Shown here: positions 35,032 through 44,962 of the stretch, piece after piece
Layout of the letters: each line of letters begins with the position of its first letter
Numbering within the stretch: the first letter of the stretch is position 1
DNA from: an uncultured Opitutia bacterium
GTDB lineage: Bacteria > Verrucomicrobiota > Verrucomicrobiia > Opitutales > UBA953
Reading direction: 5' to 3'
DNA: 64,000 bases
NCBI GenBank assembly: GCA_903840355.1
Contig: CAIMFJ010000008.1
Span: 1-64,000 of the forward strand
Notes under the pieces: model-generated
What the model was told of the DNA's origin: nothing
Seen by the model: only the letters and a program-made list of their open reading frames with translations
The model's database searches: none
Made by a program: the position numbers and the translations under genes

Positions 35032-36201
35032 TTAGACGTCTAACTTCGTCCAGCGAGCGTTGGCCTTCGAAGACTTTACGGCGGCGGCCACGAAAGCCAT
35101 GCCCGTCACGCCATCATCAATCGTGGGGAAGTCGTAGCCTTGCTTCGGAGCTTTCTTGCCTGCCAAACGATCCCGAATCGCTTCGGTGACCGCACGGTAG
35201 ATATTCGCAAAAGCTTCGATGAAAGCTTCAGGGTGACCGAAGGGCGTGCGCGTGTACTTCTTGGCTTCAGGGCCATTGTACGAATTCCCTCGACGCCAGG
35301 TTTGGCGCGGAGCTTCAGCAAACTTCACGATTAATTCATTGGGGTGCTCTTGATGCCACTCCAAGGAAGCCAAGGTGCCGTAGACGCGAATGTTTAAGTT
35401 GTTTTCGTCGCCGGTCGAAATCTGCGATGCGTATAAAACGCCGCGGGCACCGCCCTTATAACGCACCAACATGTTGCCATCGTCATCCAACGGACGACCT
35501 GGGATGAAGGTGCTTAAATCAGCGGCCACTTCTTCGATTTCTAAACCCGTGATGTATTGGGCCAAATTCTCGGCGTGCGTACCGATGTCGCCCATGCAAT
35601 TGGAGAGACCCGAGAGGTTCGGATCCATGCGCCAATTCGAAATCTTGGTATCCTTTTTAGATTTTAACGCCGTGATGGCGTAACCTTGAGGGTACTCGAC
35701 AACGATTTTATTAATCTTACCCAACTTACCCGCCTGCACCATGGCACGAGCTTCTTTGACCATCGGGTAACCCGTGTAGTTGTGCGTGAGCGCAAAAATC
35801 AAACCGCTCTTCTTCGCCAAGGCGCGCAACTTCTTAGCCTCTTCCAATGAGTAAGCCAGAGGCTTTTCACACACCACGTGAATACCGGCTTCCAAGAAAG
35901 CCTTAGCCACGGGGTAGTGCATGTCGTTACGTGCCACAATGGAAACGAAGTCGATACGCTGGCCCACGGGCAAACGAGCTTCGGCCTGTGCCATGGTTTG
36001 GTACGAGCTGTAAACGCGTGCAGGATCGAGGAAAAGATCTTCGCCCGACAGACGCGATTTCTCGGCGTCCGACGAAAAAGCCCCAGCGACTAATTCAATT
36101 TGGCCGTCTAAGGCCGCTGCCATGCGGTGCACGCCGCCAATGAAAGCGCCGCGACCACCACCGACCATCCCCATCAAGAGTTTGCGATGTGTTGTTGCCA
36201 T
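35032..36201 (-). CDS. Gfo/Idh/MocA family oxidoreductase A
   Basis: The 389-residue NAD(P)-dependent sugar dehydrogenase-like protein has a Rossmann motif MGMVGGGRGAFIGGVH at the start and the family's catalytic VVCEKPLA (Glu-Lys-Pro). The C-terminal alpha/beta domain includes the GDIGTHAENL segment. It has no signal peptide, so it acts in the cytoplasm. It is the last gene of a three-gene unit starting five bases after its paralogue. With the TIM-barrel gene upstream, it may act on 3-keto glycosides or cyclitols; the substrate is not identifiable. Confidence 0.85.
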   Translation of the reverse strand: MATTHRKLLMGMVGGGRGAFIGGVHRMAAALDGQIELVAGAFSSDAEKSRLSGEDLFLDPARVYSSYQTMAQAEARLPVGQRIDFVSIVARNDMHYPVAKAFLEAGIHVVCEKPLAYSLEEAKKLRALAKKSGLIFALTHNYTGYPMVKEARAMVQAGKLGKINKIVVEYPQGYAITALKSKKDTKISNWRMDPNLSGLSNCMGDIGTHAENLAQYITGLEIEEVAADLSTFIPGRPLDDDGNMLVRYKGGARGVLYASQISTGDENNLNIRVYGTLASLEWHQEHPNELIVKFAEAPRQTWRRGNSYNGPEAKKYTRTPFGHPEAFIEAFANIYRAVTEAIRDRLAGKKAPKQGYDFPTIDDGVTGMAFVAAAVKSSKANARWTKLDV

Positions 36202-36206
36202 AGGAA

Positions 36207-37289
36207 TTAGAGCGAAACGGGTTTGCCGGATTGAGCCGACGCGTAAATCGCGTCAATCACTTGCATCAAGCGATAAGCTTGCTCAGGCGTGTTGAGCGGC
36301 TTCGCGCGACCTTCGATGGCATCAATGAAGTTAGCCGCCGAAGCGATGCGTCCCATGTCCTCGCAAACCGGCGTCACAATGGAGCGATTCACGCTGTGAC
36401 CGTTTTCTTGGACGTAGAGTTCGCAGGTATCGATGGCCGTGTTGTCTAAACCATCGATGCCAAAGAGACGCTCCACCTTGCCACCGGCTTTGGTGCCTTG
36501 GAAGACGACAGAAACCTCTTCGCGCTTCACCATTTCCGCCCAAGAAACTTGGAGCGTCAAAACTTGGCCGGTCTTAAAGGTGATAAAACCATGGGCGGCG
36601 TTTTCCACATCCGTCACCCCACCGACGCGATCGGGAATGCCCCAAGGGCCTTTGAACGACTTGTCTTGAATAAAGTCATTAAACGTTTGGCCCAAGACGT
36701 GGGCAGGCTCGGGATAACCCATGAAATACATGGCCAAATCAACCATGTGCAACAAGTCGATGAGCGGGCCACCGCCCGAAAGTTCCTTCGTGGTGAACCA
36801 ACCCCCAAAGCCCGGAATGCCCGTGCGGCGAATCCACTTAGCTTGGGCCGAGTTGATTTTACCCACCTGACCTTGCTCCACGTATTTCATCAAAGCCTGC
36901 GACTCCGGACGAGCACGGTTGTTGAAATTAAACATCACGTGCTTACCCGACTGCTTCGAAGCCGCGATAATCTCTTGCACCTCTTTGGCACTGAGGGCGG
37001 GAGGCTTTTCGCAGAACACGTGCTTCCCCGCGCGCAAACCCTGCAAGACTAACGGAGCGTGGAATTTATTCGGGACAATGACGCTGATCGCCTGCAATTC
37101 AGGCAACTCCTTCAGCATGGCATCTACCGACTCGAAGTGGTGTTTGATGTGCCACTTTTCGGCGGCCTTCTGAGCCGCACCAGGGGCGGGATCAGCGACC
37201 GCGATGATTTCCGCGCCAGCCTGTTTAAAACCAGCGGCGTGGTATTGTAACATCCCACCAGCCCCGATAATTCCAACTTTAGTTGCCAT
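36207..37289 (-). CDS. Gfo/Idh/MocA family oxidoreductase B
   Basis: The 360-residue cytoplasmic paralogue of the next gene has VGIIGAGGMLQYHA (Rossmann) and VFCEKPPAL (Glu-Lys-Pro). The His in LLHMVDLAMYF may be part of the active site. It starts 24 bases after the TIM-barrel gene. Two such dehydrogenases with a TIM-barrel partner are typical of pathways in which one oxidises a sugar and the other reduces or reoxidises the product. Substrate is unknown. Confidence 0.85.
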   Translation of the reverse strand: MATKVGIIGAGGMLQYHAAGFKQAGAEIIAVADPAPGAAQKAAEKWHIKHHFESVDAMLKELPELQAISVIVPNKFHAPLVLQGLRAGKHVFCEKPPALSAKEVQEIIAASKQSGKHVMFNFNNRARPESQALMKYVEQGQVGKINSAQAKWIRRTGIPGFGGWFTTKELSGGGPLIDLLHMVDLAMYFMGYPEPAHVLGQTFNDFIQDKSFKGPWGIPDRVGGVTDVENAAHGFITFKTGQVLTLQVSWAEMVKREEVSVVFQGTKAGGKVERLFGIDGLDNTAIDTCELYVQENGHSVNRSIVTPVCEDMGRIASAANFIDAIEGRAKPLNTPEQAYRLMQVIDAIYASAQSGKPVSL

Positions 37290-37313
37290 AAAGAGAAGTG
37301 CGACGCGCGAGGC

Positions 37314-38378
37314 TTACTTGGATTTTTGCTTTTCCTTATCGAAGGCCGCATCGAAGGCGACCTTGTTGGTCGGGAAGTCTAAGCGACGCACGAAAGCGCA
37401 AGACTCTTGGGCGCCATGGAAACGATCCATGCGACCGTCTTCCCATTCCACCGACAAGGGACCCGCGTAACCAACGTCGTTCAAAGCGACCATAATGTCT
37501 TCAAAACGGATGTCGCCGCGACCGACCGAGCGGAAATCCCAAGCCCGGCGGGCATCGCAGAAATCCGTGTGACCGCCGAAGACGCCGACCGTGCCGTCGC
37601 CATGGCCCCACCAAACGTCCTTCATGTGGGCGTGGTGAATTTGCTTGGGGAACGTGCGGATGAACTTCACGTAGTCCACGCCTTGATAACCCAAGTGGCT
37701 GGGATCGTAGTTGAAACCAAAGCGAGGATGATGACCCACCGCTTCCAGAGCGCGTTGCGCCGAGGCGATATCAAAAGCGATTTCCGTGGGGTGCACTTCT
37801 AACGCGAAGAAAACATCATGCTTTTCAAAGGCAGCGAGAATGGGCTTCCAGCGAGCGGCGAAGTCATCGTAACCACGTTGCAAGAACGCTTGGTTGGTGG
37901 GAGGGAAAGCGTAGAGCGCGTGCCAGATGGACGAACCCGTGAAACCGTTCACCACCACTTTACCCGAACCCTTGGGCTTCTTGGACATGTAAGTTTTGCC
38001 CGCATCAAAAAACTTGCGCGCCGCTTCCGCCGTCAAAGCCATCTCCGCCGCCGCGCGTTGGCGAACGCCTTCTGGCTTACCATCGCCCCACACGTGCGCA
38101 GGCAGAATCGATTGGTGACGTTCGTCGATATTATCGCAGGTCGCTTGGCCGACGAGGTGCGAAGAAATCGCCCAGCAGCCTAAATCATGTTTTGCTAAAA
38201 GATCCCACACCGACTCCACGTAGCCTTTTTCGTTAACGGCACGCGTCACATCGAAGTGGTCGCCCCAACAGGCTAACTCGACGCCTTCGTAGCCCATGGC
38301 CTTAACTTTGGGGAGGAGTTCAGCAATCGGCAGATCTGCCCATTGACCAGTGAAGAGAGTAACAGGACGTTGCGACAT
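37314..38378 (-). CDS. Sugar isomerase/epimerase-like TIM barrel (AP endonuclease 2 family)
   Basis: The 354-residue protein is of the xylose isomerase-like TIM-barrel superfamily: [35 protein letters not shown] and [14 protein letters not shown], with metal-binding His, Asp and Glu. Members include epimerases, inosose dehydratases and 3-keto-glycoside lyases. It heads the unit with the two Gfo/Idh genes. It has no signal peptide. It lies 84 bases after xylB, but no terminator is seen in that gap, so readthrough from the xyl operon is possible. Confidence 0.8.
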   Translation of the reverse strand: MSQRPVTLFTGQWADLPIAELLPKVKAMGYEGVELACWGDHFDVTRAVNEKGYVESVWDLLAKHDLGCWAISSHLVGQATCDNIDERHQSILPAHVWGDGKPEGVRQRAAAEMALTAEAARKFFDAGKTYMSKKPKGSGKVVVNGFTGSSIWHALYAFPPTNQAFLQRGYDDFAARWKPILAAFEKHDVFFALEVHPTEIAFDIASAQRALEAVGHHPRFGFNYDPSHLGYQGVDYVKFIRTFPKQIHHAHMKDVWWGHGDGTVGVFGGHTDFCDARRAWDFRSVGRGDIRFEDIMVALNDVGYAGPLSVEWEDGRMDRFHGAQESCAFVRRLDFPTNKVAFDAAFDKEKQKSK

Positions 38379-38462
38379 AGGGAGGAAGGGTTAAGTCCTC
38401 TATGTCAGCGAATCCGCTGGGTTTGTTCAAGCGGGCAATCGCTCAAATACCGTAAAAACCAT

Positions 38463-39995
38463 TCACACCGCCAAAGCCTTCGCCAAGGACGCCTCGAGGT
38501 GATCGTAGGCTTGGCGCAAGCTGGGGTCGGGCTCGACCACTCCAGGGGCGGGGGCACAGAAAATTCGCTCTAAATCAGCCATTTTCAGGCCGCAACCCGC
38601 CGCTTCGGCCGCACGTAAAGCCGCCCCTAAAGCTGCCGAGTCAGACACCGCCAAACGGTAGACTGGGGCCCCAAAGACATCGGCAAAAATTTTAGCGACC
38701 GCAGGATTCTCCGAAGCCCCGCCGGTGAGCAATAACTGGGTCGTCGGGGTACCCACCCAGCGACTGTGCAAACGAAGACTCAAGGCCTGGCCTTCCACGG
38801 CTGCCCGGGCGAGGGTGTCCTTGGTCACGGGCTTGCCAAATGCAATTCGACCCGCCGCGCGACGCGGGGTGATCTCGGTTTCTTCAAGAGGCAAGACGGC
38901 GGCTTGCGCCGCGGGTGACGCTTGCACCGCTTGCGCAAAAAGTTCCCACGTGGCATAACCACATTCGCGACGAATCGCTTCGCGAGCCAGCGAGCCGTTG
39001 CGCACGCAAACGAGACTCATGCTCCCGCCCATGGGATTACCAAAAGCGTGACCCAAGCCTGCGGAGTCAGTGCGAATCCCTTCAATCGCAGCAAAGAGCG
39101 TGTCACTCGTACCTAAGCTAATGACCACTTTGCCAGGTCGCGACGCGCCCATACCAACTAAACTCGAGGGATTATCGCCCGTGCCAACCACGACTTTACA
39201 GGAAGGCGAGAAGCCATAACGAGCTACAAAATAGGCACTGATATTACCGGCGACCGTAGAACCTGGACGTACGGGCGGAAGCTTGCGGGCCAAATCAGGA
39301 GCCGTCGCCGCTAAGGCGGCCGGCGACCAGTCTCCGCGACGAATATCCATTAAATTCATCCCGGCACCATCGCCCGTATCAATCGCTACATCCGCACCGG
39401 CCAGGACCGAAGCGAAGAAAGACGACACCAAGTGAACGCGCTCCGTGCGCTGCCAGCTGGCAGGATCTTGTTTGGCCCAGCGACGAATCTGCGGACCCGT
39501 AAAACGCGGCGTAGCCACGCTACCCGTCAAATCACAAACCGCTTGCTGACCACCGAGGGCTTGAGCGATTTCGCGACATTCGACTTCGGTAGAAGAATCC
39601 ATCCAAATCGGCGAAGTGCGACGCGATAAAACCGGCGAGATTTTCTGCGATAAAGTCGTGTTCACCTGACCATCGGCCAGGGCGGCACGATAACCGGCTC
39701 CTAAATAAACGCTCCCATGTTGCTGACCCGAGACCGAAACCGACTCAATCAAAGCGAGGTCGGTTAATTTCGCTAACCGTTGCAAGGCCAACTCCAGACC
39801 ATCCAACCACAGGAGCGGATCCGCGTGCACCTCACCTTGGAGGCCACCGCGGATAAAACCCTCGGGGTGTTGACGGTCAGGAAAATCCGGGCCGAAACCC
39901 GCGCGAGCTCGGGCGATGGTGGTGCCACGTTGCGTGTCAATCACCAGCGCCGTCGCGCTCTGCGTCGAAAGATCTAGGCCAAGAACTAAGGCCAT
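38463..39995 (-). CDS. xylB: Xylulokinase (FGGY family)
   Basis: It phosphorylates D-xylulose to xylulose 5-phosphate. The 510-residue kinase has the N-terminal phosphate-binding LGLDLSTQSATALVID, the SVSGQQHGSVYLG segment, and the C-terminal ATP-site block LLTGGASENPAVAKIFADVF. It begins three bases after the xylose isomerase stop, a clear operon. FGGY kinases vary in substrate, but this pairing makes xylulose very likely. No xylose transporter or XylR is in the window. Confidence 0.9.
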   Translation of the reverse strand: MALVLGLDLSTQSATALVIDTQRGTTIARARAGFGPDFPDRQHPEGFIRGGLQGEVHADPLLWLDGLELALQRLAKLTDLALIESVSVSGQQHGSVYLGAGYRAALADGQVNTTLSQKISPVLSRRTSPIWMDSSTEVECREIAQALGGQQAVCDLTGSVATPRFTGPQIRRWAKQDPASWQRTERVHLVSSFFASVLAGADVAIDTGDGAGMNLMDIRRGDWSPAALAATAPDLARKLPPVRPGSTVAGNISAYFVARYGFSPSCKVVVGTGDNPSSLVGMGASRPGKVVISLGTSDTLFAAIEGIRTDSAGLGHAFGNPMGGSMSLVCVRNGSLAREAIRRECGYATWELFAQAVQASPAAQAAVLPLEETEITPRRAAGRIAFGKPVTKDTLARAAVEGQALSLRLHSRWVGTPTTQLLLTGGASENPAVAKIFADVFGAPVYRLAVSDSAALGAALRAAEAAGCGLKMADLERIFCAPAPGVVEPDPSLRQAYDHLEASLAKALAV

Positions 39996-39998
39996 GAA

Positions 39999-41309
39999 TT
40001 AGTCGATGTATTCGTTGATCAAGTTTTCCAACATCTCTTGACGACCCGAAGCCAGGCGAGGGGCTGCGATGCTTTGGGCGTAGGCGTCTAATTGAGCGAG
40101 GTTCACTTTACCGGCTTCAATCTTCTTGCCGATACCGCTATTCCACGAGGCGTAGCGTTGGTCGACAAACTTGTGTAGCTTGCCGTCCTTGATGATAGCA
40201 TGGGCAATCTTCAAGCCGCGGGCAAAGGCATCCATCCCACCAATGTGGGCGTGGAAGAGGTCGACGGGCTCGTGCGATTCGCGACGACGCTTAGCGTCAA
40301 AATTCAGGCCACCAGTGGTGAAGCCGCCCATCTTCAGAACGCGCAACATGATGTTCGTCGTGAGGTAGAGGTCGGTGGGGAATTGGTCCGTATCCCAGCC
40401 CAACAACGTGTCGCCACGGTTGGCGTCGATCGAACCGAGCGCATCAGCGCCGATAGCCACTTCTAATTCATGCTCCATGGTGTGACCCGCGAGCGTGGCG
40501 TGGTTGGTTTCGATATTTAACTTAAAGTGCGGCAATAAATCGTACTCGCGCAAGAAGTTCAAACAAGCGGCCGAATCCGAATCGTATTGGTGGGTCGAGG
40601 GTTCGCGAGGCTTAGGCTCGATGTAGAATTGACCCTTGAAACCAATCTTCTTCGCGTGCTGCACGGCGAGGTGCAAGAGTGCGGCCAAGTGGTCCAGCTC
40701 GCGCTTCATGTTGGTGTTCAACAGCGTGGCGTAACCTTCGCGGCCACCCCAGAAGACGTAACCTTCACCGCCTAAAGCCTTGGTCGCTTCTAAGGCATGA
40801 CGCACTTGGCTAGCGCCGTAAGCAAAGACGTCGGCGTTAGGCGAGGTTGCGGCACCTTGAGCGTAGCGAGGATGAGCAAACAAGCAGGCTGTACCCCAGA
40901 GCAACTTCTTGCCGGTCGCCTTTTGGTAAGCCTTCAACTCTTGCGTCACGCGAGCCAAGTTGGCGTGCGTTTCAGTCAACGTAGCACCTTCAGGAGCGAC
41001 GTCGCGATCGTGGAAGCAGTAGAAATCGATTTGGCACTTCTCGAGGAACTCGAAGAAGACGGGCACGCGACGGAGGGCGTTGTCGAGGGAATCCGAGTTG
41101 TCATCCCAAGGCATCAAAGCCGTGGCGCCACCAAAGGGGTCGGACAAACCATTGCGCATCACGTGCCAATAGGCCGCGGCGAAACGCAAATGGTCCTTCA
41201 TCAGCTTACCGCCGATTTTTTCCTTCGGGTTGTAATGCTTAAAAGCAAAAGGGTTTTTGGATTTCGGACCTTCGTATTGAATGACCGGAACTTTTGGGAA
41301 GTGCGACAT
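39999..41309 (-). CDS. xylA: Xylose isomerase
   Basis: It converts D-xylose to D-xylulose with two divalent metals. The 436-residue protein is the standard class II length. ATG 41309 ([14 protein letters not shown]) is chosen over the frame's extension to 41357. Blocks [44 protein letters not shown] and [13 protein letters not shown] carry the metal and catalytic residues. It leads the xyl operon; a 155-base gap to the divergent panC gene contains the promoters. Confidence 0.95.
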   Translation of the reverse strand: MSHFPKVPVIQYEGPKSKNPFAFKHYNPKEKIGGKLMKDHLRFAAAYWHVMRNGLSDPFGGATALMPWDDNSDSLDNALRRVPVFFEFLEKCQIDFYCFHDRDVAPEGATLTETHANLARVTQELKAYQKATGKKLLWGTACLFAHPRYAQGAATSPNADVFAYGASQVRHALEATKALGGEGYVFWGGREGYATLLNTNMKRELDHLAALLHLAVQHAKKIGFKGQFYIEPKPREPSTHQYDSDSAACLNFLREYDLLPHFKLNIETNHATLAGHTMEHELEVAIGADALGSIDANRGDTLLGWDTDQFPTDLYLTTNIMLRVLKMGGFTTGGLNFDAKRRRESHEPVDLFHAHIGGMDAFARGLKIAHAIIKDGKLHKFVDQRYASWNSGIGKKIEAGKVNLAQLDAYAQSIAAPRLASGRQEMLENLINEYID

Positions 41310-41464
41310 GGAGTTAAAACGGACAACTACCTTTGTGAGTCTCCCCTTCCCTGCCAAGTAAGGATTTCAAAACGGTCGAGGGCCACCTTGTATCATTACG
41401 ACAAAGGGTGTTTTTTGGTTAAGTGTGCCTTGCAGACTGAGCACCCGCCATTTACATTCAAAAA

Positions 41465-42307
41465 ATGCAGGTGATTAAAACCGTACCCGCCCTCCGCCAA
41501 GCCCTCCAACAGGCGCGGCAAGCTGGGCAAGCCGTTGGTTTCGTGCCGACCATGGGCTGTCTCCACGCCGGTCACCTCGCCCTCGTCCAGCAAGCCCGGC
41601 AGGAAAACGCCTGCGTGGTGGTATCGATCTTCGTCAATCCCACGCAATTCGGACCCCAGGAAGATTTCGCCAAATACCCCCGCACCTTTGAGGACGATTG
41701 CGTCCAGTGCCAAGCGGCAGGTGCCGCCATTGTGTTTGCCCCAACGACGGAAGATTTCTATGCCCCCCAAAGTTCGACTTGGGTGGAGGAAACCTTCGTC
41801 ACCCAAGGGTTATGCGGCACATTCCGTCCGGGACATTTCCGCGGTGTCACCACCGTCGTGGCCATGCTCTTCAACGTCGTGCAACCCGATGCGGCCTATT
41901 TTGGTCGCAAAGACCTGCAACAATTAGGTGCCATCAAACGCATGGTGCGGGACTTACATTTTCCAGTTAAAATTGTCGCCCACGATACGGTGCGCGAGGC
42001 CAATGGCGTAGCGATGAGTTCCCGCAATCGCTACTTAAGCCCCACGGAATTCCAGCAAGCCACCGCCATTCCTGCAGCCCTGCAAGCGGCACAACAAGCC
42101 GTGCAGCACGGCGAACGCGAGGCCACCAAGGTTCAACAACTCGCCCTCGCCCGTCTGCAACAAGAACCTGCCTTACAGTTGCAATACTGCGAAGTGATTG
42201 ACGCCGACACCTTGCGCCCCGTCACCACCATCACGCCCGGTCACACTGCCGTGGCCATCGCCTGCTACCTCGGCAAGACGCGGCTAATCGATAATTGCCT
42301 GCTCTGA
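41465..42307 (+). CDS. panC: Pantothenate synthetase
   Basis: It joins pantoate and beta-alanine with ATP to give pantothenate for CoA. The 280-residue protein has the HIGH-type motif in PTMGCLHAGHLALV, the SIFVNPTQFGP segment, YFGRKDLQQL and the KMSKS-equivalent MSSRNRYLS. It is full length. It stands alone on the plus strand between convergent and divergent minus-strand genes. A strong terminator follows five bases after its stop. Confidence 0.95.
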   Translation: MQVIKTVPALRQALQQARQAGQAVGFVPTMGCLHAGHLALVQQARQENACVVVSIFVNPTQFGPQEDFAKYPRTFEDDCVQCQAAGAAIVFAPTTEDFYAPQSSTWVEETFVTQGLCGTFRPGHFRGVTTVVAMLFNVVQPDAAYFGRKDLQQLGAIKRMVRDLHFPVKIVAHDTVREANGVAMSSRNRYLSPTEFQQATAIPAALQAAQQAVQHGEREATKVQQLALARLQQEPALQLQYCEVIDADTLRPVTTITPGHTAVAIACYLGKTRLIDNCLL

Positions 42308-42312
42308 TAACA

Positions 42313-42348
42313 AAAGACCCCGACTCGCGGACGAGTCAGGGTCTTTTT
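42313..42348. terminator. Bidirectional terminator between panC and ThuA-like gene
   Basis: A 15-base arm (AAAGACCCCGACTCG) pairs with its partner around CGGA with one internal mismatch, followed by T5 on the plus strand. The A-rich left side gives a U-run on the minus strand. Confidence 0.88.
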
Positions 42349-42365
42349 CAAAAGGCGTTTAACGC

Positions 42366-43403
42366 TTACTTAGCTTGGGGCTTAGCGTTGGGATCAATCG
42401 GCGGCAACACGCCGACAAAGTCCTTCGCTTCCAAGTTATGACGGTACATGTTAAACGAATACTTGCTGGGATTCCATTCCACCAAGGGAGTCACGTCCGC
42501 CTTCTTGGGTACGTCTAACTTCAAACCCCAGAACACGCCGTTCACTAAAAGACGACGCAAAGACTCATCGCGCAAGTCGCTGGCCGAGGCCATCGTGGTG
42601 CAGAGCACGCGATTCACCGTACCCGACGCATTAGGCACTTCGCGCACCCAAGCTACTGCCATGGGAGGTTGGTTGACGCCTTGCTCGACCTTATCGGTCG
42701 AACGCTTTGCCTTACGCTCACTCAACGCATCATCAGGCTTCATGCTCGCGAGGACTAAACCACGCAGGAGGATTTTAGCATCCGCGGGCGGGTAGGCTTC
42801 GTACACATCGGTGTCGCCGTAAATCGTGCTCACCCCGTTCAACACCGGGTTAGCTTCCGAGCCGGCTTCAATCACGGCGCGCGTGGCTTCAAACTTGTGA
42901 TGACCCCAGTGGCTAACCCACTGCTCACCCAAGACATTCTTACCAAACTTATTGTAACTCGCGTAGGTGCCTTGCAGCCCAGCAAAGCAGTGCGTGCTGG
43001 TACGTACGCCGACGAAGCTGACCCCGCGCTTCACCGCGGCGTCAAACTTGGCCATGGTCGCCTCGGGATACTTACGAAAACGCAGACCAATCACGATTGC
43101 ATCAGCCTTATCCAGCGCGTCCGGGTTACCGAGGCTGGTTTGATTGTTGGGATTAATCACGCCATTGTCGTGCGAGAATAAAACGCTGCAATGGAAGCCG
43201 AAGCGCTCGGAAAGGATGCGAGCCAACATCGGCATCGACTCTTCGGAGCGATATTCTTCATCGCCTGCCAACAGGACGACCGTCTTACCTGCCCCAGGAC
43301 CTTGGCCTCCGGGAAAATCTAACCAACCTGGGCCAGTGGTGAAATTATCAGCGGCGACCAGCGATAGGCAGCTCGCCAAAAGCAATAAGAAGGTGCGTTT
43401 CAT
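42366..43403 (-). CDS. Secreted ThuA-like protein
   Basis: The 345-residue protein has a signal peptide (MKRTFLLLLASCLSLVAAD). The ThuA fold, related to class I glutamine amidotransferases, is seen in TVVLLAGDEEYRSEESMP, DAIVIGLRFRKYPEATM and VSFVGVRTSTHCF. ThuA is linked to trehalose or 3-keto-disaccharide use in other bacteria. In Verrucomicrobiota secreted ThuA-like proteins accompany DUF1501/DUF1553 genes, as here. Terminators on both sides mark it as a single-gene transcript. Confidence 0.8.
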   Translation of the reverse strand: MKRTFLLLLASCLSLVAADNFTTGPGWLDFPGGQGPGAGKTVVLLAGDEEYRSEESMPMLARILSERFGFHCSVLFSHDNGVINPNNQTSLGNPDALDKADAIVIGLRFRKYPEATMAKFDAAVKRGVSFVGVRTSTHCFAGLQGTYASYNKFGKNVLGEQWVSHWGHHKFEATRAVIEAGSEANPVLNGVSTIYGDTDVYEAYPPADAKILLRGLVLASMKPDDALSERKAKRSTDKVEQGVNQPPMAVAWVREVPNASGTVNRVLCTTMASASDLRDESLRRLLVNGVFWGLKLDVPKKADVTPLVEWNPSKYSFNMYRHNLEAKDFVGVLPPIDPNAKPQAK

Positions 43404-43488
43404 GGGGATGGCTTGACCGTACCCCTGAGGCTTAACTTTTCAAGTACCCTGTTACACCAATTTCGTGCAATTAACATCGGCCTAAAAC

Positions 43489-43517
43489 AAAAAAGGCGAA
43501 CGGGGTACGTTCGCCTT
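43489..43517 (-). terminator. Terminator of the DUF1501 gene
   Basis: AAGGCGAAC and GTTCGCCTT form a 9-bp stem with 7-base loop. On the minus strand it is followed by TTTTTTGTTTT. It lies 24 bases past the DUF1501 stop and separates it from the ThuA-like gene. Confidence 0.9.
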
Positions 43518-43540
43518 GATGTCTGATAGAAGGAAGTCGC

Positions 43541-44929
43541 TTAAGCGATGACCTTATCAACAATCTTACCGAAGTTATCGGTAAGGCGGAAGTCACGACC
43601 GTTGTAGCGGTAGGTGAGCTTAGTGTGATCGAAGCCGAGCAAGCGGAGGATCGTGGCGTGCAAGTCGTGAATATCGACGCCGTCAGCCGCCACTTGGCCA
43701 CCGATTTCGTCGGTTTCACCGTAGTGCATGCCGCCCTTAACACCGCCACCCGCCATCCAGCAGCAGTAAGCCTTAGACCAGTGGTCACGACCGCTATTCG
43801 CATTGACGCGACCAGCCGTGGTAGGCGTACGACCGAATTCTCCACCCCAGATGATGAGGGTTTGGTCCAAGAGACCGCGTTGCTTCAAGTCCGCAATCAG
43901 AGCGGCCGCAGGGGTATCCACGTTAGCGGCCGTGCGAGCGGCAGCGGTGAAGATATTGGTGTGGTGATCCCAACCACCCGCATCGACTTGAACGAAGCGA
44001 ACGCCGCGCTCTACGAGGCGACGGGCACAGAGAAGTTTCGCACCGAGGTCGCTCTTACCATAGGCATCGCGCGTCTTTTGCGATTCTTTAGAAATATCAA
44101 AAGCGTCGGTCGCAGCGGTTTGCATGCGGAAGGCCAATTCGAAGGACTCGATGCGAGCTTCTAATTGCTCATCTTTTTGCACCGTCTTCATGTGGGCTTC
44201 GTTCAATTGACGAACGAGGTCGAGTTGCTTGCGCTGAGCTTCTTCGGTCGTGAAGTCGCTTTGCAAGTTGGCGATCACCTTATTGGCAGGAGCGCCCGGA
44301 CGGAAGGAGGTCTTCGCACCTTGGAAGATGGAAGGCAGGAAGGCCGACTGACGACCTTCAGGGCTACCACCCAAGCTGACGAAGCCAGGGAGATCTTGGC
44401 TCTCAGTGCCCAAACCGTAGAGCACCCACGAACCCAAGGAAGGCTTTTGCAGAATCGCCGAACCCGTGTGCATCAACTTGGTCGCAGGACCGTGTGCCGG
44501 AATATCGGAGTGCATCGAACGGATGACGCACATGTCGTCCGCTTGTTCTTGGAGCTTAGGGAAAATTTCGGAAATTTCTAAACCGGACTTACCTGACTTC
44601 TTAAACTCGAAAGGCGTCGGGAACAGTACGCCACCTTGACCGGAAGCGGTCTTCTCGGCGTAAGCCTTCATGCCAGGCTTGTAGTCAAAGGTATCCAAGT
44701 GCGAAGGTGCGCCACCCGCGAAGATGTGGATCACGTGTTTCGCTTTCGCAGGCATCGGAGCGGAGCGAGGCTTCAAGGAAGCGGTGATCTCGGCTTTCGC
44801 ATCGGCGACGAGGTAATCGGCAACCATCGTGCCGAAAGCCAACGTGCCGAGGCTCATGCCAGTTTGACGCAAGAACTCGCGACGCGAATTAGGCGTGGGT
44901 AAACTGTTCGTACAATTTTGAATTTCCAT
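43541..44929 (-). CDS. DUF1501 protein, Tat-exported (copy 1)
   Basis: DUF1501 proteins belong to the alkaline phosphatase/sulfatase-like superfamily, but their reaction is unknown. The 462-residue protein carries a Tat-type signal (SRREFLRQTGMSLGTLAFG). Blocks GGAPSHLDTFDYKPG, SMHSDIPAHGPATKLMHTG, DAGGWDHHTNIF and IWGGEFGRTPTT hold the conserved Asp and His residues that would bind metal. It starts 33 bases after the DUF1549/DUF1553 protein gene, so the two form an operon as usual for this pair. Confidence 0.88.
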   Translation of the reverse strand: MEIQNCTNSLPTPNSRREFLRQTGMSLGTLAFGTMVADYLVADAKAEITASLKPRSAPMPAKAKHVIHIFAGGAPSHLDTFDYKPGMKAYAEKTASGQGGVLFPTPFEFKKSGKSGLEISEIFPKLQEQADDMCVIRSMHSDIPAHGPATKLMHTGSAILQKPSLGSWVLYGLGTESQDLPGFVSLGGSPEGRQSAFLPSIFQGAKTSFRPGAPANKVIANLQSDFTTEEAQRKQLDLVRQLNEAHMKTVQKDEQLEARIESFELAFRMQTAATDAFDISKESQKTRDAYGKSDLGAKLLCARRLVERGVRFVQVDAGGWDHHTNIFTAAARTAANVDTPAAALIADLKQRGLLDQTLIIWGGEFGRTPTTAGRVNANSGRDHWSKAYCCWMAGGGVKGGMHYGETDEIGGQVAADGVDIHDLHATILRLLGFDHTKLTYRYNGRDFRLTDNFGKIVDKVIA

Positions 44930-44962
44930 GGTGATGGGGGATTTGATATTTATAATATGAGT

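Noticed and set aside
40797-41474. Plus-strand open frame over xylA and into the panC gap
   Set aside because: Most of it lies inside xylA in the opposite strand; the protein is compositionally a shadow.
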